Positions 23,875 through 35,470 of a stretch of DNA of 64,000 nucleotides are shown here, piece after piece. The notes below the pieces were generated by a model, which saw only the letters and a program-made list of their open reading frames with translations, was not told the DNA's origin and did no database searches. Origin of the DNA: Stercorarius parasiticus (taxonomy: Eukaryota > Chordata > Aves > Charadriiformes > Stercorariidae); assembly GCA_013396915.1 (NCBI GenBank), contig VWZL01002517.1, positions 889,181 through 953,180 on the forward strand, written 5' to 3'. Both the position numbers and the translations under genes were made by a program. Position 1 is the first letter of the stretch, and every line of letters begins with the position of its first letter.

Positions 23875-26800
23875 CCATGTGATGCTTTGAGCATTTATCC
23901 CTTCGAGTTAATATGTTAATTTAAAAGAAAAAATTAAACAAAAGCCGCACGAGAGAGATGTGAACTTGAATTTGAGTGGATAAAAAAGGCACTTCAGGAG
24001 TTAGATAGAACAGGCTCCTTCCTAAGCTTGTGCTTTTCAAACCTGCCTCGAGGCCAACAGTGCTGAAGACGTTACAGCGAGACAAAATAAATAGTTATAT
24101 TTTTGCTTGCTTATAAGGCTTTGTAATACTAAGGGCTAAAGTATAGAATGGTAAGACAGTTACATTGTCCCCAGCAGATTACTCATTTCGTTTTCTTTAG
24201 GATTCAGAAATGTTATTATATTTAGGATGAAATTTTAATCATCCCCACTTTGCATTTAAAATATGATATTATTTCTCTTTCTATCATCTGTAAGAGAAAA
24301 CTGGAAAATTTCCTTATTAGTCGGCAAATTTGCTTTGTTATGTAAAATAGATCCTTGGCAAAAAAATTATAATTAACACAACAGTTCCATTATACAATAA
24401 AAGGGTTGTTTTATGAAAAAAAAAATCTTTCTGTTTGAAATACTTCAAAGGAAAGACATTGTTTTGTTTTGGTGGTGAATTGAATGTAGTTAGCATGCTA
24501 GAATATTCTCCCCGTAACTAATCCAAAATCTCAGTACACGGTAAGAGCAACGGCTGGGCGCCGCGTGCCTCTCCGCTTGTTTCCAGGTAGTGCCCCAGGC
24601 TTTGGCGGTCAGAAGGATTTGCCACGCGTCTCTCCTCAGATGGTAATCCCTCTTTAAGCTGAACCTTCTTCTGCAGAGACGCCTCTGCATCACTAACATG
24701 TAAACATCGCATTAAACAATATGGCTCTAATTGCTTCTGCCTTTCGGACTTCTCTGCTGACTTTCGAGTGCTGACAAGAAGAAGTCTGATTGAATCGGTC
24801 CGTTCCAGGGAGATGCGTTTTACGTATAAGACCGCTATAGTGTGGTCCTCAACAGCTTGTTCTTTTTATTGTGAAAAAAATGAAGAGAACTGAGGAATAG
24901 GATCAGTACATAAATATTATAATTAATATTTAATGTAGTAAAATTGGGATTACTCTACTATAATATAATTAATATAGATATTCAATGCAAGTTAGTTGAA
25001 GAACGCCTACAATTCTAGGTTTGCAATAATTGCTCTCGATCATACATATAATCTCCGAGTGCTACAGGAGTTTACATCCTGACGTCGTGTTTAACAAAAG
25101 CTTCGTAAGGTGCTGATTTTCTTCTAATGCACAGTGGACCATACGATTTGCTTAGACAAACGCACTCTTTTCTCACCCTGACTCAAAACCCAGGAATATC
25201 GAAGACTGCAAATTTCAGCTATTTCTGATATCGGACTTCCCCAGTTTATAGAATCTTTGTTTAAAATAAAAATGAATGTATGTGGTATATATCTTCTATC
25301 TAACAAGCTTTCCTACCAAAACTAGCTTTGTAGGTAAATGATTTTAAGAGATGAAGTGTCTGTCTCTGGTACACTACGGGGAATGTTTGAATGATGTTGG
25401 GGGAAAAATAGAGGTGTGCCTCTTAGCCCAAATTAGGGAGATGGAAAGATAAGAACTAAGTCTGGGGTTCACACAAGTGTGATGAAGGCAGGAAGGTTTC
25501 ACCCATAGACATTCGGTCCTTTTTTTTGTCAGGAATAATGCAATTTTGAAGCAATTTCTGAAATCCTGAGTCAGTGTCAAGATTTAAAAGCCAGCTTCTG
25601 AAGAGGATCTTACTCATCCTTTACTTATCACACGGTGCAGCCCGAGGGGCTATCAGGGATAACGGACCCCGAAATGATACACAGCAGCAGATAATGAGAA
25701 AAACTCTTTAGAAATCAGTGTCTTGTGCCTTCAGCTTTTCAGCTGTGCTTTTCTAAGCAGCCTTTTTCTGAGCTAGACAGGATTCTGTAGCCTGGAAAAG
25801 AAACAACAGGTTTTGGGTTAGATGGAAAAAAAACATTCACGTTTCCCCAAGGAAATTTTATTGCTTTTCATTTCGATCCTCAAACCCAAAACTTTCCTTT
25901 CTCAGGTCTATGTGAACTAAATATTTTTTTTCAAACTTAGAAATTTGGCTACTCATAAAAAAAATTCCATAATTCATCCAGACTTACCGTATGGGTTTCC
26001 AGATCTATGATGAAATGTTCAGGTGAGGCTCAAGTGAGGTAAAATGCGTCCACGGTGTAAATTCTCGGCCTGCTTTGTGTTCTGACTTTGCATATTTTAA
26101 ATACAAATGTACAGGAAAGTTAAATTAAAGCAGTAAAATGCATCCGGTATAACGTTGTGGCTAAGTTTTCGGCAGGGTTCCTTGGCTCGGTCTGAAGTAC
26201 TGGGATGCACATGGAGTTCGTGAGGCCAAAGCGAATAACCACACGTAAACACTGGGTTTGCCCCTCTGCGTTCACCCCGGCGTGAACCCCTTTTATGACT
26301 CTAATTACCTACAGCAGGGAAGTGGATAGGTATAAATCTGATTCTAGCAAGCAGATGCAAAAATATTTAATTTTATGATAGAATTGCTGTGATACCTTTT
26401 TCCAAGGCGTTGCCACATGTGTAGATTTCAGAGGACTCCGGTTCACGCTTCGCAGCCGTGGTTTGGCCCGTTTGTTGGAGGAGTTCCCCCACTTCTCATC
26501 ATCTCTCCGAAATGCATCTGTTCCGTTCCTCTCATCTGACTCTGCCTTTTTAATTTCCATTCCTAGCAGCGCCCGAGGCGCCGCGGGAAGTGTGTGCCCA
26601 GCAGATTGCTGCACTTCACCGGGGCTGGAAAACTCTTGGAGCAACCTCCAGAATCACGCTGCCTGTCGCAGTTTATTGCTTCATTTTCCAGTCTTCTTTA
26701 AATCCCCTTCCAGTCGTAGTGCATGAGCTATGCTGAATTATTGCCTCCATAGCTCTACTTAGATACACGGAGTCTGTTATGAACAAGAAGTGATTTCTTA

Positions 26801-28897
26801 TTCAAAGTTTCCATTAATTTACGTAAACAAGCAGATAACTGCTAACTTTCTGTATGAGATATTCCTCCCTCATCGCAAAAGGCGAGGTTTCCTTTCCCAG
26901 TGGCTGGGGCTCTCGGAAGGAGCTCTTTACGCCCCAGCGGCAGCTCAGCAAGCGCAATTTGCATTTTACGTTAGAAAGGCATAATGCCAGAGGAAGCTAT
27001 CTCCCTTCCCACGGTGATATATGGGAAAGCCACATGAACTGACGTGGGGAACAACATAACCGCAGGGAAAATGATGAAGTTCCCTTCTTGCGACAGGCCA
27101 GGTGCTGTTTGTTTTGAAATTCAAGTGTTTCCCTCCTCTTCTGTGGTCCGGTATGATGGGAAACAATATCCAATATGCATTCCTGGCATCCGTGAGATCT
27201 TGTGGAAATTATTCCTTATGTGCTGCATGTTTTTAACTTCTTCTTAAACACGTTTTGATGCCTTTATTATTTGGAGGTTGTTTTTTTTTTAATATAGTGT
27301 CATAGTAAGATGAGAAAATGTAAATAGTAAAACTGTCTGCTCTTCTCTGGGTTGCGTATTATTTCACGTATTTCCTCAAAAAAAAATTTTCTCCAATAAT
27401 CAGTTCTGGTCCTTTTAAAGTCGCCTTTTCTGTCTTTCCACTCTTCAGCACTGATGTTAGAAACCAGATCGCTTTATTATTCCTTTATATCTCACTCTTC
27501 ATTTGAGTGAGCTAAGCTTTCCCTGGGCCACCCTCCCTGGCACGCGGTGGCGTCTGACCCTGTCTCTTAGCACTGATCTCATCAGTAACAGCGATGTTTA
27601 CTCATCCAAAGCTTTCCCTGGCCATAACTAGAGACCTTTGTCATTTTGCCACGTGCTAATTTGGAAACACCACTCGTAATCCCTTACGCTTCTGTGGCTA
27701 GGAGAATAATCCACTTAGCTGCTCTTTGAGTTTTCATCCCCTGCGGAGGTGGCTGCCCCTGGGCGTTAGGTATGAGCCCAGCATCTTCCCTGCCGCAGCG
27801 CTGGGTATCAGCCCGACTGACTGCACTTTCCACTGGCCGCTAGAGCCAGCAGTATTAGAACTTGACTGCGGCATTGCACGCTCAGAAATCAAATATTGAT
27901 TTATGCCTGGCTCCTCACAGGAAGCTGTTCAGAGTCCTAGTGAGGTCAACTGATTTCTTCATGTGCCGCATTTAGCACAGAGCCTTTATGGCAGGGCAAG
28001 GAGCTCAAAACTGTGGTTAACATGTTGTCTTTTGCTTTAGCCATGATCCCATACTCTTTCCTAAATGACTTTTAAAAATCAATTTGCTCACAAATAAAAA
28101 GTTCCCTGACTAATTCACAGTTTTATACTATAGTCATATGTGCTCCTGAACTGCAGTTGCGTGGATAAAATGACCTCCACTGCTGAAGTGATTTTAACTC
28201 TGTCAGTCTTTAGTATTTCCAGCATGGAGAAGGTCATTAACACGGAGTCCCCAAACTAATATTTCACAGGATGCTCTTAATAACCTCTGTTGCTATGGAG
28301 TGGAAAGGATAAAAACAACGTTGAGTAAATCCTCAAAGCCCACATTGCAAATAGCAATTTCATCCTGACAGAAATGGCTGTTGATGATAATGTCTTATCA
28401 CGAGGCTTTCACATTGCAAAGGCATCTTTTAACAGCTGGAAAAGTCTTGCTATGGCTCATCGTTGATTAAAATTGAAAATTATCATAGCAGCCTCCCGAC
28501 TCTGAAATGTCCTAACTGTGCAAGGCCTCCTCAGGCACTAGCATCTCCACTGCTAACGTGTGTTTTCATAGGGACAGGCATGGAGGTGGGTAGGAGAAAC
28601 AAGAGATTTGCCTGCTCCGTGTTGTTTATCTCTTTCTTGACAAAAGACGAATGGCAGAGACATGGGTAACCTGAACGTCATGAATGGCCACGAGGATTTT
28701 TTTTTGCACACGCCCATGGTTTCCCTTTAACGTACCCTTGAGCGAGAGGGTTTCCAGGCAGTACTTTCAGGGCTGCAGAACATCAGCAAATATTTTCTGA
28801 CAGCATGCTGCCATGTGTGTGTCCACATCAGTTCCTCCAGCTCCAGTGTTCTTCTTGCTCCCAGTGCTCTCCTTTTGCTGGCTCTTCCACACTCCAG

Positions 28898-28955
28898 CTG
28901 CCCTGGGTGACCCTGCTTGGACCGGACCATCTCCAGAGGTCCCTGCCAGCCCAGC
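28898..28955 (+). mobile_element. Short CR1 fragment without tail
   Basis: CTGCCCTGGGTGACCCTGCT and ATCTCCAGAGGTCCCTGCC match the stretch at about 29388-29455 of the neighbouring CR1 copy on the same strand, but the octamer tail is missing. It may be an older copy or a piece separated by rearrangement. Confidence 0.6.
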
Positions 28956-29048
28956 CCTTCTGAGCTCCTGCTGGTACCTACTGTGCTTTTTCTGCCCTTA
29001 GGCTTTCCTTCTCCTCTTCTGCCTTGGGGACTTCACTCACTTTTTCAC

Positions 29049-29480
29049 AAAATGCTGAGAGGACTGGGGCACCTCTCTGCTGAGGAAAGGCGGAGAGCCC
29101 TGGGGCTGTTCAGCTGGAGAAGAGCAGGCCGAGAGGGGACCTCATCGATGCTCAGCAAGAGCTAAAGGGTGGGGGCAAGAGGATGGGACCAGACTCTTCT
29201 CAGTGGTGCCCGGGGACAGGACAAGGGGCAACGGGCACAAACTGGAACACGGGAAATTCCTCCTCAACATGAGGAAAAACTTCTTTCCTGTGAGGGTGGC
29301 AGAGCCCTGGCACAGGCTGCCCAGAGAGGTGGTGGAGTCTCCGTCTCTGGAGACATCCCAACCCCGCCTGGACGCGTTCCTGTGCCACCTGCTCTGGGTG
29401 ACCCTGCTCTGGCAGGGGGTTGGACAGGATGGTCTCCAGAGGTCCCTTCCAACCCCTGCCAGCCTGGGATTCTGTGATTC
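29049..29480 (+). mobile_element. CR1 LINE 3' fragment, third subfamily
   Basis: The copy runs from the GCTGAGAGGACTGGGGCACC region through TGAGGAAAGGCGGAGAGCC, GGGGCTGTTCAGCTGGAGAAG, CTCAACATGAGGAAAAACTTC, GCCCAGAGAGGTGGTGGAG and GGTCTCCAGAGGTCCCTTCC to a short tail, GGGATTCTGTGATTC. It differs from the 1-424 and 11111-11515 subfamilies in its middle part. The open frames on both strands are passengers. Confidence 0.94.
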
Positions 29481-32169
29481 CACACAGAAATGTCCCAAAC
29501 GTCTCTCAGGGCTCTTCTTGTGGCTCTCTGCTTACAGAAGCATGCTGATCTCCTGATGGAAATATTGGCCACATAGGGTAGGGAAGGACATCTGTGGCGT
29601 TTAACCAGTTCTGCTGATGCTTCTGCCATTCTGCCGCTGTGCCTTCTCCCAAAGGGAAACCAGCATTGCCTTCATCGTTAGTACGCCAACAGAACATGCT
29701 TAGTCTTCTTTAACTTTGAAATACTGTAAATTAATCTAGCTGCTCATTTGCACTGAGAAATGGTTATTTATTTATGAATCTGGCAGGTCACACAGTTACC
29801 CAGCACGGACAAGCTACTGCTGTAATTTTAACCTAGGATGGAAAGTGGTGCTCTGTGTTATCAAAGCAAAGTCATTAGCTGGATGTTGAAATCCTAATTA
29901 AACAGGATTTTGAGCACTCGGCTGTGGAAGTCCGTATTGACTGGAGTAAGCTGCCTCCTTCGAATGGTTGTGATCCTTGTGATACTCTTACATAGTAGGA
30001 CAGATTTGATTTATTTGTTGTTATTGGACTCTTCAATAATCAGTGTAATTTATAAGGACAAGTGCATAGAATCCTTTTACATTTTTCATTTTTATTGATT
30101 TCTGTAAGCGGAGACATTCAGGGTGGTAATCGTGTATTGTAACATAGCGTATGTGTCACTGTAACACTGGAAACAGAAATTGAATCTATTGTTGTGATTC
30201 CATGGCTGAAATTATGGTTAAATTTTCACTTGGACCTTTCTTAGTCAAATTAAATACCCTAACAGGGAACTGGCATTCACTTGGCGCTCAAATACTTCCC
30301 AGGCCGGAGATTGCACTTGAGGCAGTACTGTAGGGCTTTGAAACGTTATAAATTCCATTATTAGGACAATGCTCTGTTGAAAGTGCTGCTTCTGTTAATG
30401 AAAAGGCGCAGGGTGATCCTGTCATCATCTCAAGGTTATGCTGGGCTGAGCATGTTGGTAAAGCAGAAGAACTCACTACGTTTTTCTCAGAAGAAATCTT
30501 CTAGTTTACCGGTAATACAGCAAAGGGCAAGAGGCTCAGTACGTGAATACTTGAGAACCACAAATATTGTATAGAGCAGTTCTGTAACCGTTTCAGAAAT
30601 AAAACCTCTCCTACCTCTGTTTAGGGGGAACAAACACTGGTTTTGTTGGCTGAAGCCTTTAAGTTCATTTGGAGTTGGAATAGTTCTAGCTGTAGGGTCA
30701 GAACATTCATTTGCCGTTGATAGTGTTTTCAAAAGCTGCATCAAAAGTAATATTAAAGTTGCAAAGTTAGGAACCTGGAAAAAAATCATTTTTCCCTTTT
30801 TCTGCGTAAATGTCAACATAATCTCAAGCCCCACGGTAACAGCTGGTGCTCCTGGCGCCGCTCCGAGCCCCAGCCTGCGCTGGGCAGGGCGGCAGCCGGC
30901 AGCACCCTCCTCCACGGCATGTCCCGCAGCAGGGAGACACTGGAATTCTGTTAGAAGATGCTGCCTGCGCTGCCTCTGGTCGGGTACCCAAAACTGTCGG
31001 GCAGGTAGCAGTTTGATTTTAATTTGGTGTTAACTGTCTGTAAAATGTGAATATTAATAATCCCATTAATCCCCATTAATACTAATGCTTCCCGTGTCAT
31101 TGGAAAGTCATGAAGATTAAATCATACCGCTCGCAACACATTTACGTGCGAGGGGGGCGGTTCTGCAGGAACTCGAGAGAAGAAATTAATAATGTGGAAA
31201 GCAACTCCGAGTTTAAATGTTAGATAATCATTACTAATTTCTAGGCTACGTAGTGAGAACAAAAATAAATACCTACCAACTGACTTAATTCAGGGAACAA
31301 GCCTCTGTTCATTTGAATTGAGTCAATTTGTTGGAAACTTGCTCAGTATGTATTCGCATTCAGTATCACTAGAGAACCATTTTCCTGAGTAAAAATAGTA
31401 TGTGATCGGATAACGAGAGGCATCCTGGGTGTACGGAAACATGCGGTTGCGTCAGGATGGTACTTGTGATCAAACCTGTCCCAGAGCTGCAGGAAGAACC
31501 GTGTCTGAGTTGAGCACGATGCTTGGATGGGGCACCTGGGGGTCACCTCCCTGGTGGGTCCCCCATCCTTCCTCCGATCCTCCTGCGGTGATGCATCCTC
31601 CTCCTCCTCCATGCGTGGAGACTGGAGCCCCAAGGAAAGTAGATGTTACCCCCACTGGTCCGTGTGTGCAGAGACCAGATCTCCCTCGGACCCACCTCTG
31701 TCAGGGAGCTGGAGAGCATCACTCACCAGGAGGGGCAGCCAAAGTAGGGAAAGGTCTCATGAAACGCTGAGATGCATCACACGAACTGGCACCGTTCACC
31801 CTCAACCCTCTGAAAGGGGTCTCTGAACCCTGACAAATTTTTTGGGAAGACAGGGGGAGATGAAACCTAGTATTTAGTTTTAAAAAAAGCAATCAACAGA
31901 AGACCCCAGAAAGTATAATAAAGTGAGCTTCACTTTTTGGCCTGAAAAAAGTCTGGAATTAACACATTAAAAAAAAAGGGAATCTCACAAACAATCAAAT
32001 GGCAATAGGTGATAAACGAGCATCATTAATTTTTAAAGCAGGCATTATGAAAGCCCAGTCTAATTTCCTTCTCTGAGAAGGTAACTCGCCTCCCAGGAAA
32101 GGTCAGGCAGCAGATGGGAATCGCATCTTGACGTTAGAGTGATGTTCGCACAGCCAGTCCTGGGTTTCT
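29481..32169. other. Unique intronic sequence
   Basis: No gene seen. It holds a short TCC triplet run (TCCTCCTCCTCCTCC, about 31596-31610) inside a GC-richer segment at 31440-31750, and AT-rich sequence around 31020-31330. The open frames here (for example 30487-30915 minus) have no recognised domain. Confidence 0.45.
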
Positions 32170-33010
32170 CTTCCAAAAATTAAGGAAAGACAGCCCAGAT
32201 GGAATTGCTGTAAGGTGGGTACACGGCTTGTTAAAAATAATACTGAAGGAATGGTTGTCAATAATTCACTGCCTAGCAGGAAGGGCATATCAAATGGGTC
32301 TGTTGTGATTCCAGAAGGATTTAATACACATTTCAGTAGATGAATTAGGTGACATACAAGAGAATACATCTATATAATTTGCAGGTGACATCAAAGCGCA
32401 AGTACTTGGGACAACAGGCTTCAAATTCAAAATGACGGATTTCAGCAGTGGTCTGGAATCAATAAGATGTAATTCAGTAAGGACAGCACAAGACAGCCGT
32501 CTTAGGGAGAAATCAAATACACAAATGAGCGAAAACTACATAGGCAGCAGTGCTTCAAAAGAGTTATAGTGGGCCATGTATTAAATCCGAGACAACAACA
32601 GAAATACTGCAGGAAAAGGGCAGATGTCAGCCGGAGGTGCAGCACCTGGATTGGAAGTTGTTTGGACCTCTTCTGCTTTATCTGTCCCCGGTGAAGTCTT
32701 AGCTGCAATGGGGTGCCCAATTCGGGGAAGAATAATTTAGAAAAAGTTTCAGACAAGGAGAATAAAACTGAAATGCACAAAAATAAATAATAGTAGGAAA
32801 CGTAACACCCAACCAAAATGTGAAGGATTTCATACCTGTAGGCAGGGAATCCAGCAGGTTAAAACAAATTTTCAAATATTTGTACAGTTGTTACAAAGAG
32901 GATGCAGAAGTGTTCAGGAAGACCTCCCAGTGAGGAGGCTGAGAGCAGGAGGGGGTTTCCAGTTCTGTGGGCAGAGCCGAGCCCCAGCAGACCGCCTGGG
33001 GAGATCTCTG
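32170..33010 (+). mobile_element. Degraded CR1/L3-type LINE copy (reverse transcriptase and downstream)
   Basis: Many blocks in the right order match the ORF2 region of an old CR1-type LINE. They are GTAAGGTGGGTACACGGCTT, GTTGTCAATAATTCACTGCC, AAATTTGCAGGTGACAT-like sequence (the place of the FADD motif), GGTCTGGAATCAATAAGATG, GAGAAATCAAATACACAAATG, TAGGCAGCAGTGCTTC, GAGTTATAGTGGGCCATG, and later AAATATTTGTACAGTTGTTAC with AAAGAGGATG. The order corresponds to reverse transcriptase palm and thumb regions and then the region just after ORF2. Frameshifts and stops break every frame, so it encodes nothing now. It is far more diverged than the other CR1 copies here and therefore much older. Both boundaries are uncertain by up to 60 bases. 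Confidence 0.8.
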
Positions 33011-35154
33011 CCATACGCTAGCATGCCAGGTGAGACTGACTCGTGTCAGAGATGTCTCCAATACTCCTGTTCTTCTCTCGGAGAAAAAGGTTGGGTTGTT
33101 GATTGATTCCGTTCCTTTCAGCCCCGTTCTTAAGATGTCGTTGGGCAAGGTAGAGAAGGTTTTCCTAAGCACCACGGGCCGATGCCACTTTTAAAGCCCC
33201 CCTGACCTTTGAAAGGTTTGACTTTCAGCTTCCCAACTTCCAGATGGCAGCATCTTTGAAGTGCTGTGACGATGGGTGCCGGTGTTTGTTGTCGCCAGGT
33301 GAGGGGCACCGGCTCAGCGGGCAGCGGGATTTGGCTGCTTGGATGTGAAATCCCATCGGTGGTGGGTCCCCAGGGGTGATGGTGGTGGCGTGGTCCTTCC
33401 CATGGGGCTCGGTGGGTGGAGATGTGGATGAAGGGATGGGGAAGATGGTGTGGGTGCAGTCGAACCTCCCATTCACGTCCTCATGGGCAAGAGTGGACAC
33501 GTCCTGAGGAGTAAAGGACAATGAGTTGCTTCCCAGGTACTTAAAATGCAAAGTCAGCAGAGACACATGGTTGGGAATCAAAGAAGGGGGAGTGATGCAG
33601 TGAGAGAACTGTTAAGGGAAGTTATTTTAATAACTATAATGGGAATACCCTGTAAATCTGCCAGCCAGCCCTACTGGAGAAAAATTGAACCCGTACAATT
33701 CTCCAAAAGAAAAAATGCACGGTTACAAGAAAGCATGTTGAATCATTACAGATCTTTTATACAGTTCCAGTGATAGCAAGACTGGCAACAAGTATATTGT
33801 TTATCTGCCAAAGACTTCAAATGTTCTCACTTCGCCTGTGAGGATGGTCTTTACCTCTAATTTTCTCTTCTAGAATTTTTTTCTTCATACTTAGTAGGTT
33901 GCATGAAATATTTCAGTGAAAAGCTCTATGCCCACTCCTGTTTTAATTCATCTTTAAAATCTATGCCTACCCAGTTTCCGCATTTTACCTGTTTCTCGCT
34001 TCTCTGTGTCCCCTGTTTCTCTTCCTACATACACATATAAATGTGCACAGCAACTTCAGCGCTCTTCAGCCCGCACGCCCCGAACGCGCAGCCGCTCCAT
34101 TTCCCTGGGAGTGCTTTATCGGCAGTGATATGGAGTGGGAAATATATGTTTACTCTGGATTGTTACATTACATTGCTTTTCTGGCTTGATTTTCTCTGAT
34201 TTTCTGTTGGTTTTAAATTGAACCTTGTAGCATTTAGCTTATCGTCTGAAGAGAGGAACAGTGGGGTTTTAAGGGAATAAGTGTATGTCCTCGTATAATA
34301 ACTAGCAACTTATTGACACCTTCTGGAGAAATGAGGACAGTGTAGCTTACGTCTCATGGCATAGGAAGAAAGAAAGGATTTAGGATATTTTTGGCAGACT
34401 GCAATGACTAGGAAACAGGGTGCTTATAGGTAACGTGTTAAGCCTCACACCTTGCGCTTTAATTACAAGGAAGGGAGCAGAGAGACACAGAGACAGGTCT
34501 TCAGAAATTTCGTATGGACCGTGAGGTTTTTGAAGCATTCTGACTGTTTTGTGCAAGTTTATTCAGACTGTATTTTAACTGACAAATGTATATCCTGTTC
34601 CACCCAGTTGTTCCTTTCTTGCCCTATGTAAACAATTTTTTTCTTGTCTTTTCTTGGTGATCATTCCCATGAAATTCTGGCATATAAAATTCATATGTTG
34701 GAGTCATTTTTTAAACTAGATTAAATGTTGTATGATTTTGACCTTTGTCCATTTTCATATTTTTAATCAGTCTTCTTTTTTGGGGTACCTATTTTCTGCA
34801 ACAATATGCCATTAAAATCACGTTATATTCCAGGTGTGGATATACTGAATGTTTGAATTCACTAAATTGGAAGGGACCTTCAAGAATAACCTTTGTGTAT
34901 AACCTTTATTTACATTTTTAATGAATCGGAGTAACTTCATTAACCAAACAATGTCACTGCTACTGCATATAAGAGTTTTGCAGTGATTATCTGAGATGAT
35001 GCCTCCCAGAATCCCTCCTGAGATTGTATTTAGTTCTTACACAGAAGCAGTTGCACAGGGATGACACGAGTCCCCGGTGCTGGACGGGGGGTTGGGATGT
35101 GCAGGAGGATCTGAAGCAGAGAAAAATCCCTCTTGGAATCAAAATGAAAAGTCA
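33011..35154. other. Unique intronic sequence
   Basis: No gene seen. The 33290-33480 part is G-rich with many GGTGG words. From 33780 to 35100 the DNA is AT-rich. A crumb, AAATTGGAAGGGACCTTCAA near 34863, resembles a CR1 end but is too short to call. Confidence 0.45.
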
Positions 35155-35470
35155 ATTTAACAAGATTTGCCTAGGAAATAATTAAATAAACCACATATTT
35201 AGCGGTCTGTAAGATACACAGAAAGGATGCCTGATTTTTCAGAGTACTTTCATATCAGTGTGCGCTAAATTAGCTTAAACAATGCAACTAAAATAGACTA
35301 TCGTTTGTGGCTCAGACCTTTTACTTAGACAGCAATCAGTCACCAACTGGGAAAACTCTAGTTTTAGCCAGTAGGTTATTGCTTCTTTCTTCTTTTCCTT
35401 TTTTTTTTTTTACATTTACATGGTTAAATCATTAGCAGCAGTTTGATTAAGAAGCTTGCGTACTGAAAGT
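35155..35470 (+). repeat. Unclassified ~300-bp repeat, copy A of an inverted pair
   Basis: This segment is similar to the reverse complement of 38920-39205. The core CAGCAATCAGTCACCAACTG plus GGAAAACT (35330-35357) is a perfect 28-bp match. Homology continues on both sides: TATTTAG (35196), TGATTTTT with AGAGTA, TGTGGC, a T-run (35399-35411), CATTTACATG, and CAGCAGTTTGATT. I do not recognise the family. It is not CR1 and has no octamer tail. Orientation is assigned arbitrarily as plus. Confidence 0.8.

Larger units (their letters stand above)
14028..28897. other. Long stretch without genes or recognisable CR1 copies
   Basis: Nearly 15 kb of intron 2 in which I see no exon and no CR1 copy. 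It includes two CpG-dense patches (14146-14328 and 15630-15722), a possible old SINE remnant (17611-17690), a T13 tract (23862-23874), AT-rich blocks (16440-16680, 24900-25000) and a GC-rich segment at 21780-21910. Open frames such as 17018-17518 have no known domain. The low repeat density is the main feature. Confidence 0.5.

Noticed and set aside
34863..34886. Short similarity to an antisense CR1 end (TTGGAAGGGACCTT)
   Set aside because: Only about 20 bases with no tail or neighbouring blocks; too short to call.
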